Assembly: GCA_029250885.1 (NCBI GenBank)
Contig: JAQXEK010000033.1
Location: 41,827 to 105,826, forward strand
DNA length: 64,000 nucleotides
Reading direction: 5' to 3'
From: Planctomycetota bacterium
Lineage (GTDB): Bacteria > Planctomycetota > UBA1135 > GCA-002686595
Shown: positions 53,186 to 61,513 of the stretch, in pieces
Position numbering within the stretch: the stretch's first letter is position 1
How the letters are laid out: the number at the start of each line of letters is the position of its first letter
Translations under genes and position numbers: made by a program
The notes under the pieces: generated by a model
Seen by the model: only the letters and a program-made list of their open reading frames with translations
The model's database searches: none
Told to the model about the DNA's origin: nothing

Positions 53186-55150
53186 TCAGTCGCCAGAAGA
53201 GGAGGAGGGGGACTGTTCGAGGAAGATGCCGTCTTCGCCCTTGAGCACGAGCTCTAGGCTAGCCCGGTCGTACTGGGGGCCCTCCTTGTCCAGCTGGCGG
53301 CGCCAGTCGGGATCCTTAAAACGCCAGGCGATCGGGAGCCGCGTCTTCGTGCCATCTTCGGGCTGACCGCTGATGTCTACATAGACCCAGAGGTTCTTCT
53401 GCACGTAGTTGCGCACGTTGCGGGCCTCTTGGTCGTAGTGCTCGGTGCCAGCGCCCTTGGACGGCAAGATACCGCGCGTTACGATGTCGAAGTAGACAGT
53501 GATCTGTGAGTCCTTGACCTTCCAGTTGTTGAGCCGCTTGCGGTCTTCCGGGGCCGAGTGGTTGAGCACGATTGCCGCTTCGAACTCGTTGAGCTTGTGC
53601 TCTACCGGCGCGATCTCCACGGTGGTCTGCACCGGTAGACCGTAGCGGAGGGAGCAGCCCTGCTCCACCAATACGTGGTGCAAGCGCAGTCCCTCGACGC
53701 GGTTGTCCGTGTCCTCGGAGGTCAGAACGATGTCCTCGAGACGGAAGAGTCCGGGCTCATTCTTGATCATGGCAATCGCACTGGGAGGCCCCGTGATCTC
53801 AATGGTTGTCTCCCCAAAGGTCGCGGGTGGATCGGCCAGTTCGAAGTGCTGGTCGAGCTCATCGGCATTAACGCTGACGTGGCTCGACTCCAGGGTGATC
53901 TTTAGGTTCTCGTAGCGCTCGACGGCGATCGTGGGCACATCGCCCTCGGCAAACTTGAGCTCGACACCGAAGGGAGGGCTAACGGCCCAATGGATGTCAT
54001 CGATATCCACGTTCATGGTGAGCTCGCCACCTGCGTCCATGCTGATCGTGCCACCCAAGCCTGTGCCCAGCTGGTCCAATAGGCCGATCGGACCTGTGGC
54101 CTGGACCGTATAGCTGCGGTCGGCCTGGCTGGTCACCAAGTGATAGGTCTCGTTGGGCAAGAGGATCGCCAAGGTTCCGATCGAGGGGGCCTCTTGGTTG
54201 CTGCCGGTGGACTCCACGATGGACAGGCTGAACATACGTGTCTTGCTGATGCTACCCCGGGCGATGAACAGGATCGAGAGGCCCAAGATTACAGAGCCAG
54301 CGAACCAGGCCAGGTCTTCCTTAAGAAACTTGCCCAGGCGCAGGCCGAAGCTAGGGCGATTCTCAACGATGTTTGATCCGAGGGAGTCGCGCAGCTCGTT
54401 AATCAGATCCGCCTGCGCGACCTGGCGGATCTTGCCACCCGTGGCGATGGAGATCTTGCCCGTCTCCTCGGAGATCACAAGGGTCACCGCGTCGGTCTCC
54501 TCCGACAGGCCGATGGCCGCACGGTGGCGGGTGCCCGTGGTCTTCGCGATGGACAGGTCCTGGGTCAAGGGCAACATGCACGAGACCGCGGCCACCCGAT
54601 CCTTGCGGATGACCACGGCTCCGTCGTGCAGGGGGCTCTTGGGCTGGAAGATAGACTCCAGCATGTCCTTTGAGACCACCGCATCCATGCGCCGGCCACC
54701 GTTGATGTAGCTTTTGAGGGAGCTCTCGCGCTCGAACACAATCAAGCCGCCGTGGGGCTTTAGTCGAGTGAAGGAGCCGTGGGACTCCTGCTTGGTCGCC
54801 ATGGCGAGAGCCGCGGCGGAGACCTCTTCGAGCACGTCCGTCTCGAAGGACGTGACGAAGCGGTTTACCAGGGGGTTCTCGCCGAACTGGGCCATGCCAC
54901 GGCGCAGCTCGTCCTGGAACAGGATCGCGATGAAGACCACGGCATAGCCACCGACGTTCTGCAGGATGAACTGCAGCTCGGCCAGCTGCAAGTAGGTGGC
55001 CGTGCCCCAGATGGTGACCACAACGACAGGCACGCCGATCGCGAGCCCTCGCACGATGCGCCCGCCCTGGGTCGAGCGCAGAAAGCGCAAGAACAGGTAG
55101 ATCCCCAGGGTCAGGATCAGAATCTGCAGGGTCCAAGCGAGTGTGTCCAT
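53186..55150 (-). CDS. cdaA: Diadenylate cyclase CdaA fused to YbbR-like domains
   Basis: ATG 55150 gives 654 residues (a TTG three codons upstream is less likely). Residues 4-85 hold the three membrane helices of CdaA. The DAC domain follows with both catalytic motifs: 'SPLHDGAVVI' (DGA at 176-178) and 'TGTRHRAAIGLSE' (RHR at 208-210). It makes c-di-AMP from ATP. Residues 281-298 are a further membrane helix, and 299-654 are extracytoplasmic beta-rich repeats like YbbR (CdaR), the regulator that is normally a separate gene. One polypeptide thus carries enzyme and regulator. The fourth helix correctly puts the YbbR part outside. The group with glmM matches the conserved cdaA-ybbR-glmM order. 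Confidence 0.92.
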   Translation of the reverse strand: MDTLAWTLQILILTLGIYLFLRFLRSTQGGRIVRGLAIGVPVVVVTIWGTATYLQLAELQFILQNVGGYAVVFIAILFQDELRRGMAQFGENPLVNRFVTSFETDVLEEVSAAALAMATKQESHGSFTRLKPHGGLIVFERESSLKSYINGGRRMDAVVSKDMLESIFQPKSPLHDGAVVIRKDRVAAVSCMLPLTQDLSIAKTTGTRHRAAIGLSEETDAVTLVISEETGKISIATGGKIRQVAQADLINELRDSLGSNIVENRPSFGLRLGKFLKEDLAWFAGSVILGLSILFIARGSISKTRMFSLSIVESTGSNQEAPSIGTLAILLPNETYHLVTSQADRSYTVQATGPIGLLDQLGTGLGGTISMDAGGELTMNVDIDDIHWAVSPPFGVELKFAEGDVPTIAVERYENLKITLESSHVSVNADELDQHFELADPPATFGETTIEITGPPSAIAMIKNEPGLFRLEDIVLTSEDTDNRVEGLRLHHVLVEQGCSLRYGLPVQTTVEIAPVEHKLNEFEAAIVLNHSAPEDRKRLNNWKVKDSQITVYFDIVTRGILPSKGAGTEHYDQEARNVRNYVQKNLWVYVDISGQPEDGTKTRLPIAWRFKDPDWRRQLDKEGPQYDRASLELVLKGEDGIFLEQSPSSSSGD

Positions 55151-55255
55151 CGGCCCCAAGGATACAACGATTGCGGTCTGGGCTCACGGGGCAAAAACCC
55201 TTCCCTGGAAGAATCACCCCGTCTTCGGGGGCGCGGCTTTTCGACTCGATTCGAG

Positions 55256-56137
55256 TCAGCGCAGAGCAGCCGCCACCGCGGTGGCTTCCACGCTCGGCTT
55301 GACGTCGTGGACGCGCAAAATGTGCGCGCCCCTGAGCACGGCCGCAGACAGCCCGGCCAGGCTGCCGGCGAGCCTCTGCTTTGGATCGTCGACCCCCGTC
55401 AACTCCAGGATCATCTTCTTGCGCGACAGGCCGACGATTAGGGGGAAGCCTAGGCTGGCCAGTGTGGGGAGGCCCCTTAGGACGGCTAAGTTGTGGGGTA
55501 GCCTCTTGGCAAAGCCGATGCCTGGGTCCAGGATCAGGCATTCGGGGTCAATACCGGCCTGGATCGCCGCATTCGCCCGCTCTGCAAGGGCCAGCGTGAC
55601 CTCGGCCACAGGATCTTCGTAGTTGGCCTGGCCGGTCATGGTGGCAGGGGTGCCGCGCATATGCATGGCGCAGTAAAGGGCGCCCGCCTTGGCCGTCACG
55701 GTCAGAATGCGTGGATCGAAGAGACCGCCCGAGACGTCGTTTACGAGCTCAGCGCCAGCGGCCAGAGCGGCCTGGGCCACGGTGGCCTTACGGGTGTCGA
55801 TACTGAGCCGCGCACCGCGGCCGGCAAGGCCCTCGATCACCGGCACCACCCGAGCGAGCTCTTCCTCGGAAGCGACCTGGTCGGCGCCAGGGCGCGTGGA
55901 CTCGCCGCCAATGTCGAGCCAGGTAGCGCCTTCGGCGACCATTTGCAGGCCCCGGGCGATAGCCGCGTCTGCGTCCGCGTAGGAGCCGCCGTCCGAGAAG
56001 CTATCCGGTGTTGCGTTTAGGATGCCCATGATGCAGGGCGGAGCCAGCACCTGGTCAGCACCGGCCTCGAGGCTGTGCATAGCTCGATAGCGCTTGTTAC
56101 CGGTCTCTACGCCATCAGCTCTTGGGGCCAGGCTCAC
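55256..56137 (-). CDS. folP: Dihydropteroate synthase
   Basis: A 293-residue TIM-barrel enzyme of folate synthesis that joins p-aminobenzoate to dihydropterin pyrophosphate. Signatures are 'MGILNATPDSFSDGG' near 38, 'DIGGESTRPGA' near 95, 'LVNDVSGG' and 'LDPGIGFAKR' for the pterin and phosphate sites, and 'VHDVKPSVEA' at the end. Its GTG start overlaps the TGA of the upstream methyltransferase gene (GTGA). The 25 residues before the barrel are unconserved. Confidence 0.94.
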   Translation of the reverse strand: MSLAPRADGVETGNKRYRAMHSLEAGADQVLAPPCIMGILNATPDSFSDGGSYADADAAIARGLQMVAEGATWLDIGGESTRPGADQVASEEELARVVPVIEGLAGRGARLSIDTRKATVAQAALAAGAELVNDVSGGLFDPRILTVTAKAGALYCAMHMRGTPATMTGQANYEDPVAEVTLALAERANAAIQAGIDPECLILDPGIGFAKRLPHNLAVLRGLPTLASLGFPLIVGLSRKKMILELTGVDDPKQRLAGSLAGLSAAVLRGAHILRVHDVKPSVEATAVAAALR

Positions 56138-56997
56138 TTGCCAGACTCCTTCTCTTCCATATTGACGATATGCGGGGCAAAGCGCTCGAGGCGCTTCGCC
56201 ATGAGAGCCACGGCCTCGGGGTTCTCGTCGATGAGATAGAACAGGCGGTCGTGGTTGCCCGCAGACTCACCGGTGGTGCCGCTGCCACCAAAGAAATCCA
56301 TTACAAGGTCTCCGGGATTCGAGTGCACCTTCACGATGCGGTCCAAAACGCCCAGGGGCTTTTGGGTCGCGTAGCCGGTCTTCTCCTTGCCATTCGGGCT
56401 CACGATCGTGTGCCACCAGACGTCGGTCGGGGTCTTGCCCCGGGCCGCCTTCTCCTTTCCGACGAGACCCGGAGCCATGTAGGGAATGCGATCCATGGCT
56501 TCGAAGTTAAAGGTGTAGCGCTTGGGGTCGCGGGTGTACCAAAAAATGTTGTCGTGCTTCGCCGACCACTTCTTCTTCGAGCGCCCGCCGTAGTCATAGG
56601 CCCAGATGATCTCATTCTGGAAGCAGTCCCGACCGAAGATCTCATCCAGGGCAACCTTGCAGTAGTGGGACTCGCGGTAGTCGATGTGCAGGAAGAAGCT
56701 CGCCGTCGGCTTGAGCAGCCTGCGGGCCTCTTCGAGCCGTGGGACCAGGAAGCCCATGAAGTCATCAAAGGTGTCGGCGTAGCCGGCGCCGGCCACCTCC
56801 GTCGTGCGGTAGCGCTTGCCCTGAAATCCCGTGCGGTCGCCGGAGTCGTCACCTGTAACCTCCTGGACGGAGATGCGCTTGCGGTCCTGGCGACGGCCCG
56901 TGTTAAAGGGTGGGTCGATGTAGATGAGGTCTACGGATTCATCGGGCATGGCGCGCAGAACCTCGAGATTGTCTCCTAGGTGAATCGTATGGTTCAT
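56134..56997 (-). CDS. Orphan DNA adenine/cytosine-N4 methyltransferase (beta class)
   Basis: A 287-residue SAM-dependent enzyme. Motif IV 'YIDPPFNTG' (DPPF at 28-31) lies near the N-terminus and the SAM-binding motif I 'DFFGGSGTTGESA' near 235, an order typical of beta-class N6-adenine or N4-cytosine methyltransferases. 'FFLHIDYRESHYCKVALDEI' and 'NEIIWAYDYGGRSKKKW' are usual for this group. No restriction endonuclease is adjacent, so it is probably solitary and regulatory or house-keeping. It is translationally coupled to folP. Confidence 0.88.
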   Translation of the reverse strand: MNHTIHLGDNLEVLRAMPDESVDLIYIDPPFNTGRRQDRKRISVQEVTGDDSGDRTGFQGKRYRTTEVAGAGYADTFDDFMGFLVPRLEEARRLLKPTASFFLHIDYRESHYCKVALDEIFGRDCFQNEIIWAYDYGGRSKKKWSAKHDNIFWYTRDPKRYTFNFEAMDRIPYMAPGLVGKEKAARGKTPTDVWWHTIVSPNGKEKTGYATQKPLGVLDRIVKVHSNPGDLVMDFFGGSGTTGESAGNHDRLFYLIDENPEAVALMAKRLERFAPHIVNMEEKESGK

Positions 56998-57039
56998 TAA
57001 ATGGTGCCTTAGTCGGTTGCTTGCTCGAACGCCTAGCTG

Positions 57040-57330
57040 CTAACTAGGCGAACCGAGGGGGCGACCCTCGGCAAGGCTGGCCTCGAGCAAGACCAGAGAC
57101 GTGGCGACTCCCACACTAAGAGCGGCCACCCCTTCGCCTCTGCCTAGGTTCCCGTGGCGCAGGGAGTAGGCCTCCCACATCTCAATGACATTAAAAGAGA
57201 AGGTGTCCGGGGTGATGGGTTTACGCAATGCAGCGGTGGAATGTACGGGGGGAGCCTGCGCTGCCATAGATCTAGCGGCCATGGTCAGCGAGCCCAGGGC
57301 GAGGCAAGTGATGAGGTGGTGGGTCTTCAT
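57040..57330 (-). CDS. Small secreted hypothetical protein
   Basis: A 96-residue protein with a signal-like start (MKTHHLITCLALGSLTMAA). The rest has no cysteines after the signal, no repeats, and one mildly hydrophobic stretch (GVAALSVGVATSLVLLEASL). I do not recognise it. Its codon usage is like that of its neighbours, but coding is not certain. Confidence 0.5.
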   Translation of the reverse strand: MKTHHLITCLALGSLTMAARSMAAQAPPVHSTAALRKPITPDTFSFNVIEMWEAYSLRHGNLGRGEGVAALSVGVATSLVLLEASLAEGRPLGSPS

Positions 57331-57372
57331 AGGGCAAGCATCTAGCCATACCTAGCGCGCAAATCTCAGAAT

Positions 57373-57624
57373 CTAATCCTTGTTTACCGAGCCCCAGGCG
57401 CTCTTCCGACCTTCCACGAACAGATACAGCTGTTCAACCTTCTCCCGAGCCCAGGGCGTCTTGCGCAGGAACTTCAAGCTCGACTTTACCGAAGGGTCGT
57501 TGGTAAAGCACTTGATGTCGATCTCGCGCCCAAGTTGATCCCAGCCATAGTGTTCGACCAAGGCCGTCACAATGAACTCAAGCGTCTTCCCGTGCAGGGG
57601 GTTTTTCGGCTGAGGATTGGTCAT
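57373..57624 (-). CDS. VF530/DUF2132 family protein
   Basis: An 83-residue protein that matches the VF530 family almost throughout: '[20 protein letters not shown]', '[20 protein letters not shown]' and '[10 protein letters not shown]'. The family is small, cytoplasmic and helical; a member from Vibrio fischeri has a known structure and a proposed DNA-binding role. The function in the cell is unknown. It is 23 bases upstream of the next minus-strand gene and may be co-transcribed with it. Confidence 0.9.
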   Translation of the reverse strand: MTNPQPKNPLHGKTLEFIVTALVEHYGWDQLGREIDIKCFTNDPSVKSSLKFLRKTPWAREKVEQLYLFVEGRKSAWGSVNKD

Positions 57625-57647
57625 AGGTGGCTGTGGAGGCAGTGTGC

Positions 57648-58055
57648 CTACTCAATCTCGGGGGTGGCCGGTTGGGCCTCAGAGGAGTCTTTGAATAGGG
57701 CAACAGCCCAGATCAGGGCAATGGCCACGACGCTGGCCACGGCACTAGTAATCATGGCAAGGCCCACGAAGACGAAGGTGAGCGCGGGCAGGTGGTCGAC
57801 AAGGCTGCGTCGCAAGCGCGACTTGGCAAAGCCCATAATCTGAAGCAGGCCCACAAGGAGCAGCGTGATCCCCAGCAGCTGCAAGCCCAAGACAGCCATC
57901 GGCATGGCATTGGAGAGCTGCCCTTGCGAGGAGATTGCCAGCAACAACGCTAAGGCGAAGAAGATGCCGACGATACCCACTAAACTAGCGGAAGACTTTT
58001 TCTCTCCGGATGACTTTTCTTCTCCGGAGGACTTTCTGTTTCTGGGGGGAGTCAT
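57648..58055 (-). CDS. Small multi-spanning membrane protein
   Basis: A 135-residue protein. Residues 1-22 are polar and contain the repeat [14 protein letters not shown]. Three to four hydrophobic helices follow (about 24-42, 50-72, 90-122). I see no conserved motif. It lies between the VF530 gene and another small membrane protein gene on the same strand. Confidence 0.6.
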   Translation of the reverse strand: MTPPRNRKSSGEEKSSGEKKSSASLVGIVGIFFALALLLAISSQGQLSNAMPMAVLGLQLLGITLLLVGLLQIMGFAKSRLRRSLVDHLPALTFVFVGLAMITSAVASVVAIALIWAVALFKDSSEAQPATPEIE

Positions 58056-58161
58056 GGCTGTTAAGTAGGGGGTTGGACGGACCTGTAAGTAAAACCAAAA
58101 CCTAACATCGCATCCATCGATGCCACTTGCAACGTTAGAGCCGGTGGAATGCAGGCACTCC

Positions 58162-58419
58162 CTAGGATCGTCGGGTGAACCTAAAGAGGCTGTACAGGCT
58201 AATCACTCCAGTAAGCAGCCCAAGTGCAATCAGCATGGGACGATACTGGAGTCGGTATAGACTGGGCTTGCGGTGGTGCCGCTCGTCGTGGCTTGCCAAT
58301 GCCTCTAAGGACGCATCCAGGCTTGCTAACGTGTGACCGCTATAGATAGCTATAAACACGATGATCGCGGTCAAAGCTAGGCCGAAGTAGACGAGGGACT
58401 TGAGCGAGGCGGGCGTCAT
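58162..58419 (-). CDS. Small two-helix membrane protein
   Basis: An 85-residue protein with hydrophobic helices at about 8-28 and 60-80 and a polar, His-rich middle ('SHDERHHRKPSLYR'). No family recognised. It starts six bases after the disturbed frame at 58426-58680. Confidence 0.55.
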   Translation of the reverse strand: MTPASLKSLVYFGLALTAIIVFIAIYSGHTLASLDASLEALASHDERHHRKPSLYRLQYRPMLIALGLLTGVISLYSLFRFTRRS

Positions 58420-58425
58420 GGTCGC

Positions 58426-58680
58426 CTACTCCTCACCGTTTGGCTGCTGCTGCAGCACAAGGAACAGCCCCTCATCGGCAATGGTGAAGAAGTCGACCAG
58501 GGCGGTGTACTCTTCCGCCTCGCGGTAGCCCGTCCCGTAGGACAAGATCTTTGAAGGCGATTACATTCATGAGGCTTTGGGCGTCCTCTTTTATGATGGC
58601 GGGCCTGCTCTCCTCCAGCTCGGCGTAAGCCAGATCAAAGCGCCGTGTGAAGAGCCCGAGCGCGGCAGTGCAGTGCATCA
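58426..58680 (-). pseudogene. Frame-broken coding remnant downstream of the deiminase gene
   Basis: Two segments with protein-like sequence lie in different frames. The first reads 'FTRRFDLAYAELEESRPAI' and 'IKEDAQSLMNVIAFK', and a +1 shift near 58550 leads into 'ILSYGTGYREAEEYTALVDF' and 'EGLFLVLQQQPNGEE' before TAG at 58426. The deiminase frame ends inside this region, also by a +1 shift. The pieces may be the true C-terminal part of the deiminase broken by two indels, or the end of another gene fused by recombination. I do not recognise the family. Confidence 0.5.
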
Positions 58681-59732
58681 AAGTGCTTCCAAGTCGTGTG
58701 TAGGTAGCCCTTGACTTCGCAAGTGGGGAAGGCCTGGCGGTAGGTCTCAAGAGCTTGCCCATCAGCCTCGCCGCCGAAGAGCGGCACGTGGACAACGTCA
58801 TTAAGCCTCAGAGAGTTGGTGTACGCAGGTAGGAGGTCGTCCCTATAAGGACTGCAGTCGATGCGCAGGATACGGTAGCTGCCGCCGGTCGGGGTCACCA
58901 GGCTTCGTAGGATCTCGATGTTGCGTTCGATCGGATCGTGCTCGGGATGCCCAACGGGAGCCTGCTTGACCAAGAGCGTCTCGGCATCGACCACCTTCAT
59001 CCAGCAGTCAATGTGTTGGATGCCTTGGGGCTCCGTGTTCTCAAGGACCACAAGGTCGGTGATCCCTAGGTGCTCGCGCAAGAGCTCTCGATAGCGAGCT
59101 TCGTCAATGTAATTCGGATCACCGGTCTCTGCTTGGGCTTGATTTTCGACGATCTGCGCTTCCGTGCAAAAGGCGCGGCCGTGACCGTCCGTCAGCAGGT
59201 TGCCACCGGTTGCTATAGCGGGCAGCTGGGTGGTCAAGAGATCTAGAGCGTTGGCAATGTCGTTGACTGCATTGTCCTCGCCAACCATGTCGCCCCACTG
59301 GTAGTTGATGTCCAATGTGTCGCAATCAGCGGGTACCCATGGATAACCCCGAAAGATGTGGTCGACAAGCACACGCTGCCCCTCGAACGACTCGACCTGG
59401 TGCGGCCCCCAATCCCGCGTCCATGGCGAAGAGGCTTCCGTGAGAATCAGCTGGTAGTGACCTAACTCCAAGCCAATGCTATGGAGCTTGTCGTTGGCCT
59501 GCTGCATGTTTTCTTTCTGCACCAAGACAAAGAGCCCGGCCTCATGTCCAAGGTCCGTGATCAGCGCGTCGGGCAGGTCAAACGGATAGACAATCATCGT
59601 GCCTTGTGCAGGCTCCCACTCGGCCATGAGCCTAGGGCCTGCTTCCACCTGCACGTTGGACGTAGATGCGCAGGAGACAGCAAGGGCTAGAGAGACCGAA
59701 GATACAAGTTGACGGAGATTGAGCATATTCAT
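58635..59732 (-). CDS. Secreted agmatine/peptidyl-arginine deiminase-like enzyme
   Basis: ATG 59732 starts a lipoprotein-like signal ending in 'LALAVSCAST' (365 residues in all). The guanidine-group-modifying fold shows in 'PRLMAEWEPAQGTMIVYP', 'SSPWTRDWGPHQV' (substrate-binding Asp), 'ATGGNLLTDGHGRAFCTE', 'GIQHIDCWMKVVD' (catalytic His and Asp) and 'FDALHCRARAL' (catalytic Cys). These residues match the PAD_porph family, which turns arginine-type guanidines into citrulline-type ureas. The frame ends just ten residues after the catalytic Cys, earlier than usual, and protein-like sequence continues in another frame. The enzyme may be complete enough to work or may be truncated. Confidence 0.8.
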   Translation of the reverse strand: MNMLNLRQLVSSVSLALAVSCASTSNVQVEAGPRLMAEWEPAQGTMIVYPFDLPDALITDLGHEAGLFVLVQKENMQQANDKLHSIGLELGHYQLILTEASSPWTRDWGPHQVESFEGQRVLVDHIFRGYPWVPADCDTLDINYQWGDMVGEDNAVNDIANALDLLTTQLPAIATGGNLLTDGHGRAFCTEAQIVENQAQAETGDPNYIDEARYRELLREHLGITDLVVLENTEPQGIQHIDCWMKVVDAETLLVKQAPVGHPEHDPIERNIEILRSLVTPTGGSYRILRIDCSPYRDDLLPAYTNSLRLNDVVHVPLFGGEADGQALETYRQAFPTCEVKGYLHTTWKHFDALHCRARALHTAL

Positions 59733-60043
59733 GATGTAAGCAGTCGCCTTGTAATCCTCCCGGGGACGTGTACTCGAATGCAAGCCAGAGGTAGCAGACG
59801 CAGACCTCTGAGCATAGGGGATCTCGGCCGGATTACCGATGGGGCGTTTGTATGACTTCTGACGAAGACACTGCCCTAAGTTGTGCCCTACCTGCACATT
59901 CACATCAATTGCAAAGGTCACCTCGGCGCCTAAATCAGATAGGGGAACCCTTAGCCTTTAAGCAAACCTGAACCACGTGCACTTCCAGCGATGCAGTGAT
60001 TTAGCTCTCCTTTCTCCCAGGAAGGCGGCAGAGAATGGACAAA
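59733..60043. other. Intergenic boundary between core genes and the cassette array
   Basis: No gene is supported. It lies upstream of the deiminase gene and downstream (3') of the last cassette. It should hold the deiminase promoter and the left edge of the cassette array. Base composition becomes more AT-rich here than in the regions to the left. Confidence 0.4.
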
Positions 60044-60095
60044 GCAACCAGGCCAATGAGATGCCGTCCCGATTGCTGGACAACAAAAGTTAGCT
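60044..60095 (-). other. attC-like site 1 (left boundary, degenerate)
   Basis: The right core GTTAGCT (60089-60095) contains the TAA stop of the adjacent cassette gene. The left end at AAGCAAC (60044-60050) is a guess, and pairing between the ends is weak. Confidence 0.4.
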
Positions 60096-60761
60096 CTGAC
60101 CTTCTCCGTCGGCACAAGCGCCCCGATTTATGGCGAGGTATAGCTTTTGGTATTTCTGATGCAGCATGTTCCGCACCTTCACCTCATTGCCGCGAGGCAG
60201 AAGCCGACAGTCGACTGTCAACTTGATGCAGTCTTCCGCGGCGGCATGCTTTACTGCAAAACCGTTCTTCTCAAGTATCTGAGACACAAATCGAAGCACC
60301 AGCGCATCTTCTCCAGACCTAGACAATCGGAAACACGAGGACAGCTTCTTCAGGCCAAGGCGGTGAGCATTTGCACTTGCGATATTCCGAATTCCGTAAT
60401 AGGTCACCTCACCCTCATGTTCAAAAAATGCAATCTCGACATGACCGCGACCAAAATGGCTGGTCGAGCAAAAGAAGGAATAGACCAAACCGCTGGTATC
60501 GGGGGACAGCCGTTGAAGGGACAATAAGCCATACCTCCCGCTCTCACTGGCTGCGCTAGGGCGGACACGAGGGTGAATATGGAGTGCCCACTTACCCAAA
60601 TCCTCTGAGGAAATGCTGGCACCACTAAGTGCTTCAAGCTTGGAATCAAGAGTAAGAGCCCTACTGCTTGCACGATTCCTGAAAGCACGAAGCCCTAGAT
60701 ACATACTCAGGAAGTACCACCGCCGATAAGCGGAGTTTCGCAACCTACGAGCCCACCTCAT
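60090..60761 (-). CDS. Cassette-encoded hypothetical protein
   Basis: A 223-residue protein with a basic N-terminus (MRWARRLRNSAYRRWYF) and no clear signal peptide. The body is alpha/beta with 'GLVYSFFCSTSHFGRGHVEI' and a C-terminal basic helix 'RNMLHQKYQKLYLAI'. No family recognised. Its stop is inside the attC-like core, its start is 15 bases from the next site, and its codon use is more AT-tolerant than that of the core genes. These are marks of a captured cassette. Confidence 0.7.
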   Translation of the reverse strand: MRWARRLRNSAYRRWYFLSMYLGLRAFRNRASSRALTLDSKLEALSGASISSEDLGKWALHIHPRVRPSAASESGRYGLLSLQRLSPDTSGLVYSFFCSTSHFGRGHVEIAFFEHEGEVTYYGIRNIASANAHRLGLKKLSSCFRLSRSGEDALVLRFVSQILEKNGFAVKHAAAEDCIKLTVDCRLLPRGNEVKVRNMLHQKYQKLYLAINRGACADGEGQS

Positions 60762-60776
60762 TTTGACACTCTTCCG

Positions 60777-60839
60777 GCATGACGGTGCTGACGAGTATTG
60801 TTGTGGCGTAGCCCCGTCCCGTGCATTGTCGAGTTAGCC
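60777..60839 (-). other. attC-like site 2 (degenerate)
   Basis: The right end is GTTAGCC (60833-60839) and the left end is near GCATGAC (60778-60784). Inner boxes pair only partly. It has the expected position between two cassette genes. Confidence 0.4.
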
Positions 60840-60873
60840 CCCGTTTGTCGAAAAGAACAAACGAAGAGGTGTC

Positions 60874-61056
60874 TTATCGTTTCAAATGAAGCAAGGACAC
60901 AATCCCGAAGGCGGCGACGGCAGCGAAAATGCCTAGGACGTCTTCGTACATGAATGCGAATGCAAGTCCAGCAAAGCCGGTAACGAAGCAGCAAAGCAGG
61001 GCAAAGCCGAGCACTCCTGCGCCATCGAGGTTTCCATTATCTTGAGATCGAGCCAT
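60874..61056 (-). CDS. Cassette-encoded small membrane protein
   Basis: A 60-residue protein with two hydrophobic helices (about 13-34 and 40-57) and a polar N-terminus 'ARSQDNGNLDGAG'. It is Phe/Ala-rich and ends in 'HLKR'. No family recognised. It occupies one cassette between attC-like sites 2 and 3. Confidence 0.55.
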   Translation of the reverse strand: MARSQDNGNLDGAGVLGFALLCCFVTGFAGLAFAFMYEDVLGIFAAVAAFGIVSLLHLKR

Positions 61057-61073
61057 TTGATGTTCCTTTGTCT

Positions 61074-61140
61074 GCCTAACGGCGTTGCGGTTCAGTGGCG
61101 GGTCGCGCAGCGTACCGTCCGCCGCGAGCGCTTGTTAGGC
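61074..61140 (-). other. attC site 3
   Basis: GCCTAAC (61074-61080) and GTTAGGC (61134-61140) are perfectly complementary ends of a 67-base imperfect palindrome; the next boxes (GGCG..GCGG and CCGCGAGCGCTT) also pair. This is the most canonical site of the array. Confidence 0.8.
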
Positions 61141-61157
61141 GGATTCCAGCAATCCCT

Positions 61158-61436
61158 TTACTTGATGCGCCTGGGCATGGTTTCGGCGGGATGCTGCCCG
61201 ACAAAGATTGAGGTCACGAGGATGCTTAATGCGCCGGCGAAGATGAGTCCAACCCCGAGCCAGGATTCATCTGAATCGTTGATGTACCCAACGAACTCAC
61301 GGGTCGTACGAACGGGGTCCTGCTGAATGCCGTACTTGCTCATCGCCCCGTAGATCATCCTACCACCACCGTAGATCAGGAGACCGGCCAGTAAGAGCGG
61401 TGACAAGGCGACGAGCGCGATATGTTGTTTAGACAT
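61158..61436 (-). CDS. Cassette-encoded two-helix membrane protein
   Basis: A 92-residue protein with helices at about 6-24 ('LVALSPLLLAGLLIYGGG') and 60-79 ('GVGLIFAGALSILVTSIFVG') and a polar loop with 'DPVRTTREFVGYINDSDES'. Its end lies 17 bases from attC site 3 and its start 11 bases from site 4. No family recognised. Confidence 0.6.
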   Translation of the reverse strand: MSKQHIALVALSPLLLAGLLIYGGGRMIYGAMSKYGIQQDPVRTTREFVGYINDSDESWLGVGLIFAGALSILVTSIFVGQHPAETMPRRIK

Positions 61437-61447
61437 TTGGCTTCTAC

Positions 61448-61513
61448 GTCTAACGGTTGGGGTGAACAGCGGTGGAGGCGAAGCCGCCGTCCGTCTGCAT
61501 CGGCGTGTTAGGC
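61448..61513 (-). other. attC site 4
   Basis: Ends are GTCTAAC (61448-61454) and GTTAGGC (61507-61513), with the inner palindrome GGAGGCGAAGCCGCC. The stop codon of the neighbouring gene (61508-61510) is within the right core. Confidence 0.8.

Noticed and set aside
54399..55541. 380-codon open frame on the minus strand across cdaA and folP
   Set aside because: It is a different-frame shadow in GC-rich DNA: Arg/Gly/Pro-rich, and overlapping clearly conserved domains.
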